NCBI GenBank assembly: GCA_944385665.1
Contig: CALWYB010000017.1
Coordinates: 1 to 44,946, forward strand
Length of the DNA stretch: 44,946 bases
Reading direction: 5' to 3'
DNA from: an uncultured Oscillospiraceae bacterium
GTDB taxonomy: Bacteria; Bacillota; Clostridia; Oscillospirales; Oscillospiraceae
Shown here: piece by piece, positions 27,383 to 34,835 of the stretch
Layout of the letters: each line of letters begins with the position of its first letter
How positions within the stretch are numbered: position 1 is the stretch's first letter
Position numbers and translations under genes: made by a program
Notes under the pieces: generated by a model
Seen by the model: only the letters and a program-made list of their open reading frames with translations
Database searches by the model: none
What the model was told of the DNA's origin: nothing

Positions 27383-28696
27383 TTATTCGTAGCGGATATT
27401 AATATTGGCGGTAATATCCTTAATAATCTCCGCCTTCTCCGGGTCGGTCTTCACCAAATCCTCGATACGCTCAATGGAGTGGAGCACCGTGGTGTGGTCC
27501 CGGTTGTCGAACTCCTTGCCGATCTCCTTCAAAGACAGGTTGGTCATGCGGCGGATCTGGTACATGGCAATCTGGCGGGCGAGAGAGATGTCCTTGGCAC
27601 GGCCCTGACCCCGGAGGGTGGCGGGCTCGATGTTGTAGAACTTGCACACCTCGTCGATGATAACGTCGGCGGTGGGCACGATGTCCGACTTCTCCTTAAA
27701 CATGTCCTTGACCGCCCGGACCACAGTGTCCTTGTCCACCGAGTCGCCCATGAGCTGCTGATAGGCCATGATCTTGTTGACGGTGCCCTCGATCTGCCGC
27801 ACGTTGGCGGTAATATTCTCCGCAATGAGCTGGAGGAGGAACTCGGGCAGCTCCACCCCCATGCGCACGGCCTTGTTTTTGATGATGGCCATGCGAGTCT
27901 CGTAGTCCGGCGGCTGGATGTCCGCCAGCAGGCCCCACTCGAAGCGGGTCTTCAGTCGGTCCTCCAGGCGCAGCATCTCCTTGGGGGGACGGTCGGAGGT
28001 GAACACGATCTGCTTTTTCAGCTCGTAGAGGGTATTGAAGGTGTGGAACATCTCCTCCTGAGTGGAGTCACGGCCGGCGATAAACTGCACGTCGTCCATG
28101 AGGAACACGTCGGCGCCCCGGTACTTCTCCCGGAACTCCGCGTTGCGGCCTTCCCGAATGGCCTGAATCAGCTCATTGGTGAAGGTGTCTCCCTTGATGT
28201 AGACCACCTTGTACTCCGGGTGGTTTTTGTGGATGGTATGGGCGATGGCGTAGAGCAGGTGAGTCTTGCCCAGGCCGGACTCGCCGTAAATAAACAGAGG
28301 GTTATAGCTCTGACCGGGGTTGTCGGCCACGGCCCGGGCGGCGGCGTGGGCAAACTTGTTGGAGGAGCCCACCACGAAGCGCTCGAAGGTGTACTCCTCG
28401 GTCCCAGGGAAGAAATCATTTTTGGCGGGCTGCTGGTACTGGTCCAGCTCCCCTTCTGTGAGAACCACCACGTCCATCTCGGCGGAAAACAGCTCCCGCA
28501 GGGCGTTTTGGATCTTGGAGACATACCGGGTGGCGATAATATCCCGCTTGAACCGGGTGGGGGAGTAGAGGACAAAGCGGTCGTCCTCCAGGGCCACCGC
28601 GGTGGCGTCGTCAAACCAGGTGTTGATGGTGGTGGCGGTCATCTCCGGCTGCATGAGGGTCAAAACTTTTGCCCAGACATCAGCGGCAGGATTCAT
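27383..28696 (-). CDS. dnaA: Chromosomal replication initiator DnaA (437 aa)
   Basis: AAA+ initiator that binds DnaA boxes and melts oriC. Domain I is at about 1-80, followed by a very short domain II (about 15-20 residues). The AAA+ domain has Walker A GESGLGKT (138-145), Walker B DVFLMDDVQF and TSDRPPKEM (sensor 1). The domain IV DNA-binding helix ends with KEFDNRDHTTVLHS, the DnaA signature. ATG 28696 has AAGGAGG 8 nt upstream; the frame is open much further but only through the leader. A promoter and a terminator-like hairpin lie in that leader. Confidence 0.97.
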   Translation of the reverse strand: MNPAADVWAKVLTLMQPEMTATTINTWFDDATAVALEDDRFVLYSPTRFKRDIIATRYVSKIQNALRELFSAEMDVVVLTEGELDQYQQPAKNDFFPGTEEYTFERFVVGSSNKFAHAAARAVADNPGQSYNPLFIYGESGLGKTHLLYAIAHTIHKNHPEYKVVYIKGDTFTNELIQAIREGRNAEFREKYRGADVFLMDDVQFIAGRDSTQEEMFHTFNTLYELKKQIVFTSDRPPKEMLRLEDRLKTRFEWGLLADIQPPDYETRMAIIKNKAVRMGVELPEFLLQLIAENITANVRQIEGTVNKIMAYQQLMGDSVDKDTVVRAVKDMFKEKSDIVPTADVIIDEVCKFYNIEPATLRGQGRAKDISLARQIAMYQIRRMTNLSLKEIGKEFDNRDHTTVLHSIERIEDLVKTDPEKAEIIKDITANINIRYE

Positions 28697-28793
28697 GGAA
28701 AAACCTCCTTGAACAAGAGCGCCGGGCGCGCAACAGACGGCAGCTCCAGGATACGGGGCGCAGCCCCGGAAAAAGCGGGGGATAAAATGAAAA

Positions 28794-28830
28794 TGGGGTC
28801 CCTGCCGGCCCGAGTTGGGCAGGGGACCCA
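28794..28830 (-). promoter_or_regulatory. Terminator-like hairpin in the dnaA 5' leader
   Basis: Minus strand: TGGGTCCCCTGCC (28830-28818) pairs with GGCAGGGACCCCA (28806-28794) with two single-base bulges, then TTTTCATTTTAT. It lies about 55 nt after the predicted start and 98 nt before the dnaA ATG. Confidence 0.55.
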
Positions 28831-28885
28831 TTCGGTGTTTGTTTTCCAGGCGCAATCCCGGAAATGGGCGCAATTCGTCATCGTC

Positions 28886-28914
28886 ATTATAGCAAAAAAA
28901 CCACTTAGCCGCAA
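28886..28914 (-). promoter_or_regulatory. Promoter of dnaA
   Basis: Minus strand: TTGCGG (28914-28909), a 17-nt spacer ending TTTTTTTGC, TATAAT (28891-28886). This implies a leader of about 180 nt. Confidence 0.75.
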
Positions 28915-29061
28915 GGCGTTCCACCCCGATTTCCGGGGCATTTTTTATTTTAATGGTATCGGTGAAATTTTCCAGCAGTAGGGGGTGTGGCAATATAGAC
29001 ACAAGATGTTGTGTTTTTCCCGGCGCAGGGGAAAAAAGATCAAAAAAGGGAAAGAAAATAG

Positions 29062-29091
29062 TTGACAGGGAGAAATACTTTCGTCTATAAT
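29062..29091 (+). promoter_or_regulatory. Promoter of the rpmH operon
   Basis: TTGACA (29062-29067), an 18-nt spacer, TATAAT (29086-29091), about 130 nt before rpmH. Divergent from the dnaA promoter. Confidence 0.88.
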
Positions 29092-29223
29092 AATCCGTAC
29101 TGGGTATGTCGGGGGGAAGGTCTATCCCGCCCCGAAACCCGGCTTTTGTTGCAGACCGCAGCCGGAAACGGCTGTTGTTGGGCCGGTGATGCCGGCTTGA
29201 ATTCAAGTGAGGAGGTGTCCCCC

Positions 29224-29358
29224 ATGCTTCGTACCTATCAGCCCAAGAAGCGCCAGCGTTCCAAGGAGCACGGCTTCCGTAAGCGTATGGCCACCCGCAA
29301 TGGCCGCAAGGTTCTGGCCCGCCGTCGTGCGAAGGGCCGCGCTCGTCTGACCCACTGA
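29224..29358 (+). CDS. rpmH: 50S ribosomal protein L34 (44 aa)
   Basis: Small basic ribosomal protein of the large subunit. It opens [20 protein letters not shown] and ends [11 protein letters not shown], the standard L34 pattern, with standard length. GGAGGTG (29211-29217) is 7 nt before the ATG. Divergent from dnaA, as in most bacteria. The following gene rnpA is unusually far away (488 nt). Confidence 0.97.
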   Translation: MLRTYQPKKRQRSKEHGFRKRMATRNGRKVLARRRAKGRARLTH

Positions 29359-29439
29359 TTGGTGGGCTGGACAGATCCCGTTTCCGCTTGAGCCATCAAA
29401 CGGAGGCAACACCGGATCTTCCTATGCGATATGGCAGAA

Positions 29440-29740
29440 GGACACAATTTTGAAACGCATATTTAGGGGCGTGGGAATGATTCCCCCGCCCCTGCGGTGC
29501 ATACAGAGAAATGCGGAGGCGTGCGGAGCAGCGCGGATGGACCGGAGCGAGGGCAAAAAACCGAAGGGCCGCGAAAGCGGGCCTGTTTTGCGCCCGAGAC
29601 GGAGGGAAGCCGCGCGTCGCGCAGCCGCCGCAGCATGACAGACCGAAGTGCGCAGGCCCGCCCCTCATTTTTGAGGGACAAGCCCGCCTGGTTTCCCTCT
29701 TTCGTACACCCATATGCGGGTCTTTTTGTGTTTTTTTGAC
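29440..29740 (+). other. GC-rich structured spacer between rpmH and rnpA
   Basis: The 488-nt gap 29359-29846 has no credible gene. It contains GGGGCG...CGCCCC (about 29465-29491), a GAAA-tetraloop hairpin GGGCCGC-GAAA-GCGGGCC (about 29566-29583), a long-range perfect pairing GCGGGCCTG (29577-29585) with CAGGCCCGC (29653-29661), and CCCTCA-TTTT-TGAGGG (29662-29677). The tetraloop hairpin and the long-range pair are mutually exclusive. CCCATATGCGGG followed by TCTTTTTGTG (29709-29730) could be a weak terminator. It does not resemble 6S, tmRNA or RNase P RNA as far as I can see. Confidence 0.5.
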
Positions 29741-29772
29741 CTGTTGAAGCAACGATTTTGATTTTGACAGAA

Positions 29773-29829
29773 GCGAAACGCAGTTTCGCAAAAAGCTTTT
29801 TTGCTTACTTTTTTCTCGAAAAAAGTAAG
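29773..29829. repeat. Hairpin modules before rnpA
   Basis: GCGAAAC-GCA-GTTTCGC (29773-29789) and CTTACTTTTTTC...GAAAAAAGTAAG (29804-29829). In the second, C-G pairs seen in other copies (CCTAC/GTAGG) are changed to T-A (CTTAC/GTAAG) on both sides. Confidence 0.85.
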
Positions 29830-29846
29830 GGGGAAAGGTAGAATTT

Positions 29847-30212
29847 ATGAAGCATACCATTGCCTTAAAACAAAATCATGAATTCCGCCGCCTGTACAAC
29901 AAGGGCCGCAGCGCGGTGTCGCCCTACTTTGCCGTCTACTGCCGCAAGACCAACCGGCCCATCAGCCGGCTGGGCATCACGACAGGGGTGAAGCTGGGCA
30001 ACGCGGTCAAGCGCAACCGGGCCCGCCGGAGAATCCGGGAGCTGTACCGCACCAACGAGGCCCGGCTGGCGCCGGGCTACGACATCGTGGTGGTGGCCCG
30101 CACCCGGGTGATCTATGGCCGGCACCGGGATCTGGAGCGCAGCTTTTTGCAGCTGATGCGAAAGCTGGAGCTGGTCCGACCCCAGGAAGGAGCCAAGTCA
30201 GAATCCAAATGA
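29847..30212 (+). CDS. rnpA: Ribonuclease P protein component (121 aa)
   Basis: Protein cofactor of RNase P for tRNA 5' maturation. The family signature is clear: [15 protein letters not shown] near the start, then [20 protein letters not shown] containing the RNR motif, and RRRIRELYR. Length is normal. Upstream GAAAGGTAGAATTT is a modest ribosome site. It overlaps yidD by 4 nt (ATGA), so the two are translationally coupled. Confidence 0.96.
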   Translation: MKHTIALKQNHEFRRLYNKGRSAVSPYFAVYCRKTNRPISRLGITTGVKLGNAVKRNRARRRIRELYRTNEARLAPGYDIVVVARTRVIYGRHRDLERSFLQLMRKLELVRPQEGAKSESK

Positions 30213-30427
30213 AAAAGCTTTTTCTATGGTTGATCCGATTTTACCAGCTGGAAATTTCGCCTCTGCGCCCCCCATGCTGCCGTTTTATCCCCACCTGCTC
30301 GGCCTACGCCCTGGAGGCGGTGGAGAAGTACGGCCCGTGGAAGGGGGGCTGGCTGGCATTGCGCCGTATTCTGCGGTGCAATCCCTTTCACCGGCAGAAG
30401 TCTATTGAGTACGACCCCGTACCCTAG
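30209..30427 (+). CDS. yidD: Membrane protein insertion efficiency factor YidD (72 aa)
   Basis: Small YidD/haemolytic-like protein that assists YidC-dependent insertion. Motifs: [19 protein letters not shown], then [19 protein letters not shown] and RILRCNPFH, matching the conserved CRFxPTCSxYA family core. It overlaps rnpA by 4 nt and precedes yidC by 37 nt, as usual. Confidence 0.96.
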   Translation: MKKLFLWLIRFYQLEISPLRPPCCRFIPTCSAYALEAVEKYGPWKGGWLALRRILRCNPFHRQKSIEYDPVP

Positions 30428-30464
30428 ACCCGCCGGAACCAATTAAATATGTGGAGGTACCATT

Positions 30465-31862
30465 GTGGGTATTATTCTGAAACCCTTTGCCTGGCTGCTG
30501 CTGTTTTTCTACAACTTTTTCTCCAGCTACGGCATCGCTTTGATCCTCTTTGCCCTGGTGGTGAAGCTGATCCTGTTCCCCCTGTCCCTGAAGGGCAAGA
30601 AGAGCATGATTAAGATGAACCTGCTCTCCGGAAAAATGCAGCAGTTGCAAAAGCAGTACGGCAAGGACCGGGAGCGCTACAACATGGAGGTCCAGAAGCT
30701 CTATGAGCGGGAGAAGGTCAACCCCATGGGCGGCTGCCTGTGGTCCTTCCTGCCTCTGTTCATCCTGATCCCCCTGTACTATATCATCCGTGAGCCTCTG
30801 ACCTACCTGATGGAGCTGTCCAAGGATTCTGTGGCCAAGGTAGCGGAGATCACCGGCATCGCCAACACCGGCGCCTACCCCCAGATTGCCATGGCCGAAG
30901 CCCTGAACAAGGACGGCGTGCTCGCTCAGGTCCAGTCCGCTCTGGGCGACGCCGGAAGCCACCTGTTTAACCTGGACTTCCACTTCCTGGGTATCAACCT
31001 GGCAGAGATCCCCAAGTGGAACTTCTGGGACGGCGGCCTGAGCTGGGGCTCTGTGGGCCTGTTCCTGCTGCCTCTGGTGTCTGTGTGCATGTCCCTGCTG
31101 TCCATGCAGATCAGCCTCAAGACCAACCAGATGAACCGCAACCAGCCCCAGGACGAGGCCACCGCCAAGACCAACCGCACCATGATGATTGTGATGCCTC
31201 TGATGTCCCTGTGGATCGGCTTCACCGTCCCCGCCGGCCTGTCCATCTACTGGATCGCCCAGTATTTCTTTTCCATCTTCCAGGAGCTGCTGTGCGGCAA
31301 GCTGCTGAAGAAGGACTACGAGGCCGCCCAGGCCGCCGCTGCCCAGCGTGAGCTGGAGGAGAAAGAGGAAGAGAAGCGGCGCAAGGAGGAGGCCCGTCTG
31401 GAGCGCCAGCGCCGTCTGGAGGAAGAGAAGAAGAACCGGGGCAAGAAGAAGCCCAAGAAGGAAGAGAATGCCGGTCCCGCCATCAACAAGGATGACAGCC
31501 GCATCGGCATCCGCGCCTACGCCCGGGGCCGTGCGTACGATCCCAACCGCTTCGGCGGGGTGACCGAGTATGTGGACCCCAGCGATCTGATCGCCGCCCA
31601 GGAGGCCGCCCAGGCCTCTAAGAAGGGCAAGAAGAACAAGAAGGAGCAGCCGGAGGAGAAGAAGGAGGCCGTGGAGGCCACCCAGACCGTCCAGCAGCCC
31701 GCCCCCGAGATCCCCGCCCCGGAGCAGGAGCAGACCCAGAGCGAGCAGGCCCCCGAGGCTGCCGAAGTAACGGAGACTGCCGAGCCCGCCCAGGCCCCTG
31801 AGGTCGCTGAGACCCAGGAGGAGCCTTCCCAGGACGAGGACGACAAGAAGGAGGGTGTCTGA
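30465..31862 (+). CDS. yidC: Membrane protein insertase YidC (465 aa)
   Basis: Oxa1/YidC insertase. It starts directly with a membrane helix and no lipobox. The conserved 60KD_IMP core covers about residues 1-285 with LILFALVVKLILFPLSLKGK, KVNPMGGCLWSFLPLF, and late helices WIGFTVPAGLSIYWIAQYFF. The groove residue usually Arg is Lys in VVKLILFPL. After residue 285 comes a long Ala/Glu/Lys-rich charged tail of about 180 residues, far longer than in B. subtilis SpoIIIJ, likely ribosome binding. GTG 30465 has GGAGG 7 nt upstream. Confidence 0.94.
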   Translation: MGIILKPFAWLLLFFYNFFSSYGIALILFALVVKLILFPLSLKGKKSMIKMNLLSGKMQQLQKQYGKDRERYNMEVQKLYEREKVNPMGGCLWSFLPLFILIPLYYIIREPLTYLMELSKDSVAKVAEITGIANTGAYPQIAMAEALNKDGVLAQVQSALGDAGSHLFNLDFHFLGINLAEIPKWNFWDGGLSWGSVGLFLLPLVSVCMSLLSMQISLKTNQMNRNQPQDEATAKTNRTMMIVMPLMSLWIGFTVPAGLSIYWIAQYFFSIFQELLCGKLLKKDYEAAQAAAAQRELEEKEEEKRRKEEARLERQRRLEEEKKNRGKKKPKKEENAGPAINKDDSRIGIRAYARGRAYDPNRFGGVTEYVDPSDLIAAQEAAQASKKGKKNKKEQPEEKKEAVEATQTVQQPAPEIPAPEQEQTQSEQAPEAAEVTETAEPAQAPEVAETQEEPSQDEDDKKEGV

Positions 31863-31863
31863 T

Positions 31864-32748
31864 ATGCGTAAGTGGATCGAGACCACCGGCCGGTCCGAGG
31901 AGGACGCCATCGCCGCCGCTCTGTTCCAGCTGGGTCTGGACCGGGACGACGTGTCCGTGGAGGTTATTGAGCGGGCCAAGTCCGGTTTTCTGGGCTTCGG
32001 CGGCAACCCCGCCAAGGTCCGTGTGAGCTATGAGGTGCCCGGCGAGGAGGAGGAGACTCCCGCCGCCCAGGCAGAGGAAAAGGCCCCTGTGGCGGAGCCC
32101 AAGCCTGTGGAGGAGGCTCCCAAGGCCGCTCCCGCCCCCAAGGCGGAGCCCAAGCCTGCTGCCAAGCCCGCTGCCCCCAAGCAGGAGGAGAAGAACACCC
32201 TCCAGCCCGGGGATGAGGTGCTCATCGGCAAGGAAGAGAAAAAGCCTGCCCCCGCCCCTGTGTCTGAGCTGGAGCCCGCCGCCGCGGATGATCCCAAGGC
32301 CATGAAGATCCGGGAGTTCCTGGAGGGCCTGATGGAGCACCTGAACGTGCAGGCCACCCCCGACATCTACCGCAGCGAGACCGGCTATAAGGTCATTCTC
32401 CAGGGCCACGGCCTGGGCGCCATCATCGGCCGCCGGGGCGAGACGCTGGACGCCATCCAGCAGCTGACCAACTACTCCGTGAACCGGGGCCAGTCCAAGC
32501 GGGTGCGCATTCACATCGACGCCGAGGGCTACCGGGCCAAGCGGGAGGAGTCCCTCCAGCGCCTGGCCGTGAAGGTGGCGGGCAAGGTGGTCAAGTATCG
32601 AAAGAACATGACCCTGGAGCCCATGAACGCCTACGAGCGCCACGTGATCCACGCCGCGCTCCAGGACTATCCCAATGTCACAACCTACTCCACCGGTGTG
32701 GAGCCCAACCGCCGTACCGTGGTGGCTTACGCCCCCAACGGCCGGTAA
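31864..32748 (+). CDS. jag: RNA-binding protein Jag/KhpB (294 aa)
   Basis: SpoIIIJ-associated RNA-binding protein. Jag-N domain (1-55) starts RKWIETTGRSEEDAIAAAL with SGFLGFGG. A low-complexity Ala/Pro/Glu/Lys linker follows (about 60-140). The KH domain has IIGRRGETLDAIQQLTN and the R3H domain MNAYERHVIHAALQ, both intact. ATG 31864 is chosen, with AAGGAGG 9 nt upstream; a GTG at 31855 would overlap the ribosome site. It starts 1 nt after yidC ends. It is followed by a strong terminator. Confidence 0.95.
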   Translation: MRKWIETTGRSEEDAIAAALFQLGLDRDDVSVEVIERAKSGFLGFGGNPAKVRVSYEVPGEEEETPAAQAEEKAPVAEPKPVEEAPKAAPAPKAEPKPAAKPAAPKQEEKNTLQPGDEVLIGKEEKKPAPAPVSELEPAAADDPKAMKIREFLEGLMEHLNVQATPDIYRSETGYKVILQGHGLGAIIGRRGETLDAIQQLTNYSVNRGQSKRVRIHIDAEGYRAKREESLQRLAVKVAGKVVKYRKNMTLEPMNAYERHVIHAALQDYPNVTTYSTGVEPNRRTVVAYAPNGR

Positions 32749-32765
32749 AATCAGTCCATAAGCAC

Positions 32766-32802
32766 ATCCGGGACCCTGTTTTCACAGGGCCCCGGATTTT
32801 TT
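32766..32802 (+). terminator. Intrinsic terminator of the rpmH-jag operon
   Basis: ATCCGGG-A-CCCTGT (32766-32779) pairs with ACAGGG-C-CCCGGAT (32784-32797), then TTTTTT. Confidence 0.92.
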
Positions 32803-32839
32803 ATCCACATTTTCTGCGGAAGATGTGGATAATTTTTTT
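32801..32839. promoter_or_regulatory. Inverted pair of perfect DnaA boxes after jag
   Basis: TTATCCACAT (32801-32810) and ATGTGGATAA (32823-32832) form a perfect 10-bp inverted pair with a 12-nt loop, followed by TTTTTTT. It could bind DnaA, act as a second terminator, or both. It is 6.3 kb from the oriC pair. Confidence 0.7.
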
Positions 32840-32894
32840 GGAGGAACGGGTGTTACGTTGCCCTCCAAATTTCCGCGCAGTTATATTTTAGCGT

Positions 32895-33291
32895 ACACCG
32901 CCTGGTGCCTGCCTACTCGTTTGGTGCGGCGATAGTCGTGCGGGCGGATGAGGACATCCGCCCCTACCCACAGACCTCATAGTCCTTTCGTAGGGATTAT
33001 CGGCCCGCCGGAAACTGCCCTGCCGCCCTGGCTGTGCCAAGGTAGGCGGTGTGATTTCAGCGCACTTGTCCACCAAATTTTGCACACTTAGGGCCCAGTG
33101 GCCCGATGGCAAGAAAGATAAGCCACTCAAATTTTGCCCGCCGGACGCGATTGCCCAACTCTCAGGAAGGCGTCCCCCGTAAAATAGGGGGACCGGGGGA
33201 AAGGCGCCTGTGAGCACCCGCCGCGCGAAGGTGCTCACGAAGCCGTCCCCCGGCGGCGTTTTGGTTACTTTGCCGCCGCGGGCAAAGTAAC
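32895..33291. repeat. Mosaic repeat, centre plus one arm (copy G)
   Basis: Border ACACCGCCTGGTGCCTGCCT (about 32895-32915), core GGGCGGATG...CATCCGCCC (about 32941-32963) and CGTAGGG (about 32988), border GCCAAGGTAGGCGGTGTG, then one arm with GGCCCAGTGGCCC, AATTTTGCCCGCCGGACG, GTCCCCCGTAAAATAGGGGG and GTGAGCACC...GGTGCTCAC. It closes with GTTACTTTGCC...GGCAAAGTAAC (33264-33291). Same layout as copy D. It fills most of the 617-nt gap 32749-33365. Confidence 0.86.
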
Positions 33292-33317
33292 ATCGCCTCC
33301 CTTGGAGCAGAACATAT

Positions 33318-33353
33318 AAAAAACCACCTCACCGGTTTCCCGATGAGATGGTT
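33318..33353 (-). terminator. Intrinsic terminator of the GH3 gene
   Basis: Minus strand: AACCATCTCATCGG (33353-33340), loop GAAA, CCGGTGAGGTGGTT (33335-33322), then TTTT. Confidence 0.9.
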
Positions 33354-33365
33354 CAAAAACAAAAC

Positions 33366-34589
33366 TTAGTGGCCCAAAAGCCCCAAATCATACTTCCACT
33401 GCAAGATCCGCGTCACCGACTGGTCGATCTGCGCCTCGTCGATGGTGCCGTTGTTCACGGCCTCCACCACCTGGGGGATCTGGGTCTGAAAATCGGTGGT
33501 CACGATCATGTCGTTTCCGGCCTGCACCGCCATCACCGCGGCGGACTCGTTGGTAGCGTAGGCAGCCACCGCCTCCATGGCCAGATCGTCGGTCATGATG
33601 ACTCCCTGGAAGCCCAGGGTGTTCCGCAGCTCCTGGTGGACGGCAGGGGAGAGGGAGGCGGGCAGCTGGCTGTCCACACAAGACATGACGTTGTGGCTCA
33701 CCAGCACCGCATCAGCCCCCGCCTGAATGCCGGCGGTAAAGGGCAGATAGTCGCTGTTCTCAAAGGTCTCGTAGGGCCGCTGGTCGATGGCCACGCCGGT
33801 GTGGGTGTCCGCATTGTTCCCGTAACCGGGGAAGTGCTTGAGCACGGAGCCAATGCCCTCGGCGTTCATGGCCTGGACCACGTTGGAGACATAGTCCGCC
33901 GTGGCCTGAGCGTCCTGGCCGAAGGAGCGGTCATAGATAAAATCGTTGGGGTCGGTGGACACGTCGGCCACGGGAGCCAAATTCACGTTGACGCCCAGGT
34001 CCAGCAGGGTCAGACTCTTCTGCCGGGCGTCCTGAATGATGCTGTCCATGCCGCCCTGGGCGTAGAGGGCCTGGGGAGACTGGCAGACGTGGGGGAACAG
34101 GTTGGGATTGGAGCTGGCCCGCACCACCGTGCCGCCCTCCTCGTCGGTGCCGATGAGCAGGGGCACGCCGGAGGCGCTTTGATAGGAATCAATGTCGCTG
34201 CGCACCTGCTCGGCGGTTTTGCCCTTAAAATCCCGGCCAAACAGAATGTAGCCGCCCAGCTTGTACTGGGACACCGCCTCTGCCGCGCCGGTGTCGGGGC
34301 AGCGGACAAAGAACATCTGGCCCACTTTCTCCTCTACCGACATGGAAGAGAGCAGCTCCTGGATGATCTGGTCCTCATTTTCCGTCCCGCTGGTCTGAGA
34401 AGTGACGTTGTTTTGTGAGGGGACGTCCTCAGAATCTTGGGATGAATCCGACTGGTTGGAGGTGTCGGAGGACTGGGCGCTGGAACTCTGGGACGTACTC
34501 TGGGAGCCGGCGCTCTGGGAGCTCACCCCAGGCGAGGCAGTGCAGCCGGTCAACAGTACGCACAGAAAAACAATCAGTGCTTTTTTCAT
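33366..34589 (-). CDS. GH3 beta-N-acetylhexosaminidase, lipoprotein (407 aa)
   Basis: NagZ-like glycoside hydrolase family 3 enzyme. It has a lipoprotein signal MKKALIVFLCVLLTGC with lipobox LLTGC (C16), then a Ser/Gln-rich linker of about 60 residues, then the catalytic barrel. GH3 signatures: MFFVRCPDTG, IGTDEEGGTVVR, the NagZ-type loop KHFPGYGNNADTHTG (acid/base His-Asp dyad region) and VIMTDDLAMEAV with the nucleophile Asp. It would act outside the membrane on peptidoglycan fragments. ATG 34589 has AGGAGG 6-7 nt upstream. It has its own consensus promoter and terminator. Confidence 0.92.
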   Translation of the reverse strand: MKKALIVFLCVLLTGCTASPGVSSQSAGSQSTSQSSSAQSSDTSNQSDSSQDSEDVPSQNNVTSQTSGTENEDQIIQELLSSMSVEEKVGQMFFVRCPDTGAAEAVSQYKLGGYILFGRDFKGKTAEQVRSDIDSYQSASGVPLLIGTDEEGGTVVRASSNPNLFPHVCQSPQALYAQGGMDSIIQDARQKSLTLLDLGVNVNLAPVADVSTDPNDFIYDRSFGQDAQATADYVSNVVQAMNAEGIGSVLKHFPGYGNNADTHTGVAIDQRPYETFENSDYLPFTAGIQAGADAVLVSHNVMSCVDSQLPASLSPAVHQELRNTLGFQGVIMTDDLAMEAVAAYATNESAAVMAVQAGNDMIVTTDFQTQIPQVVEAVNNGTIDEAQIDQSVTRILQWKYDLGLLGH

Positions 34590-34687
34590 AGCTTCCTCCT
34601 GAAAAAACAGCGCGGAGGTCAACGCGTCCGGGGTTGGGGGGCGGTTCTCTCCACACTTTTCAAAAGACTTTTTCTGATATCTTACGT

Positions 34688-34716
34688 ACTATACCACTAA
34701 GCGGCGATTCTGTCAA
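34688..34716 (-). promoter_or_regulatory. Sigma-A promoter of the GH3 gene
   Basis: Minus strand: TTGACA (34716-34711), a 17-nt spacer, TATAGT (34693-34688). Confidence 0.88.
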
Positions 34717-34792
34717 TTTTTTTGGGGAATTTAAGTGGATCTTAAAGGCCTTTTTCTGATTTCAATCTATGCGGAAGAAACTGTTTGGGCAC

Positions 34793-34822
34793 AAAAATCG
34801 CCTCCCCGGATGGGGAGGCGAT
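34793..34822 (-). terminator. Intrinsic terminator of aspS
   Basis: Minus strand: ATCGCCTCCCC (34822-34812), loop ATCC, GGGGAGGCGAT (34807-34797), then a T run. It starts 13 nt after the aspS stop. Confidence 0.93.
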
Positions 34823-34835
34823 GGGAAGGGAGGAG

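Noticed and set aside
27281-28981. Open frame antisense to dnaA
   Set aside because: DnaA is unambiguous on the other strand, and the frame starts in repeat DNA.
27383-29206. Longer DnaA starting at 29206
   Set aside because: The extra 170 residues cover promoter and leader DNA; the ATG at 28696 has a strong ribosome site and matches the normal DnaA start.
29440-29740. 6S RNA, tmRNA, SRP RNA or RNase P RNA between rpmH and rnpA
   Set aside because: I do not see the conserved cores of these RNAs; only generic hairpins are present.
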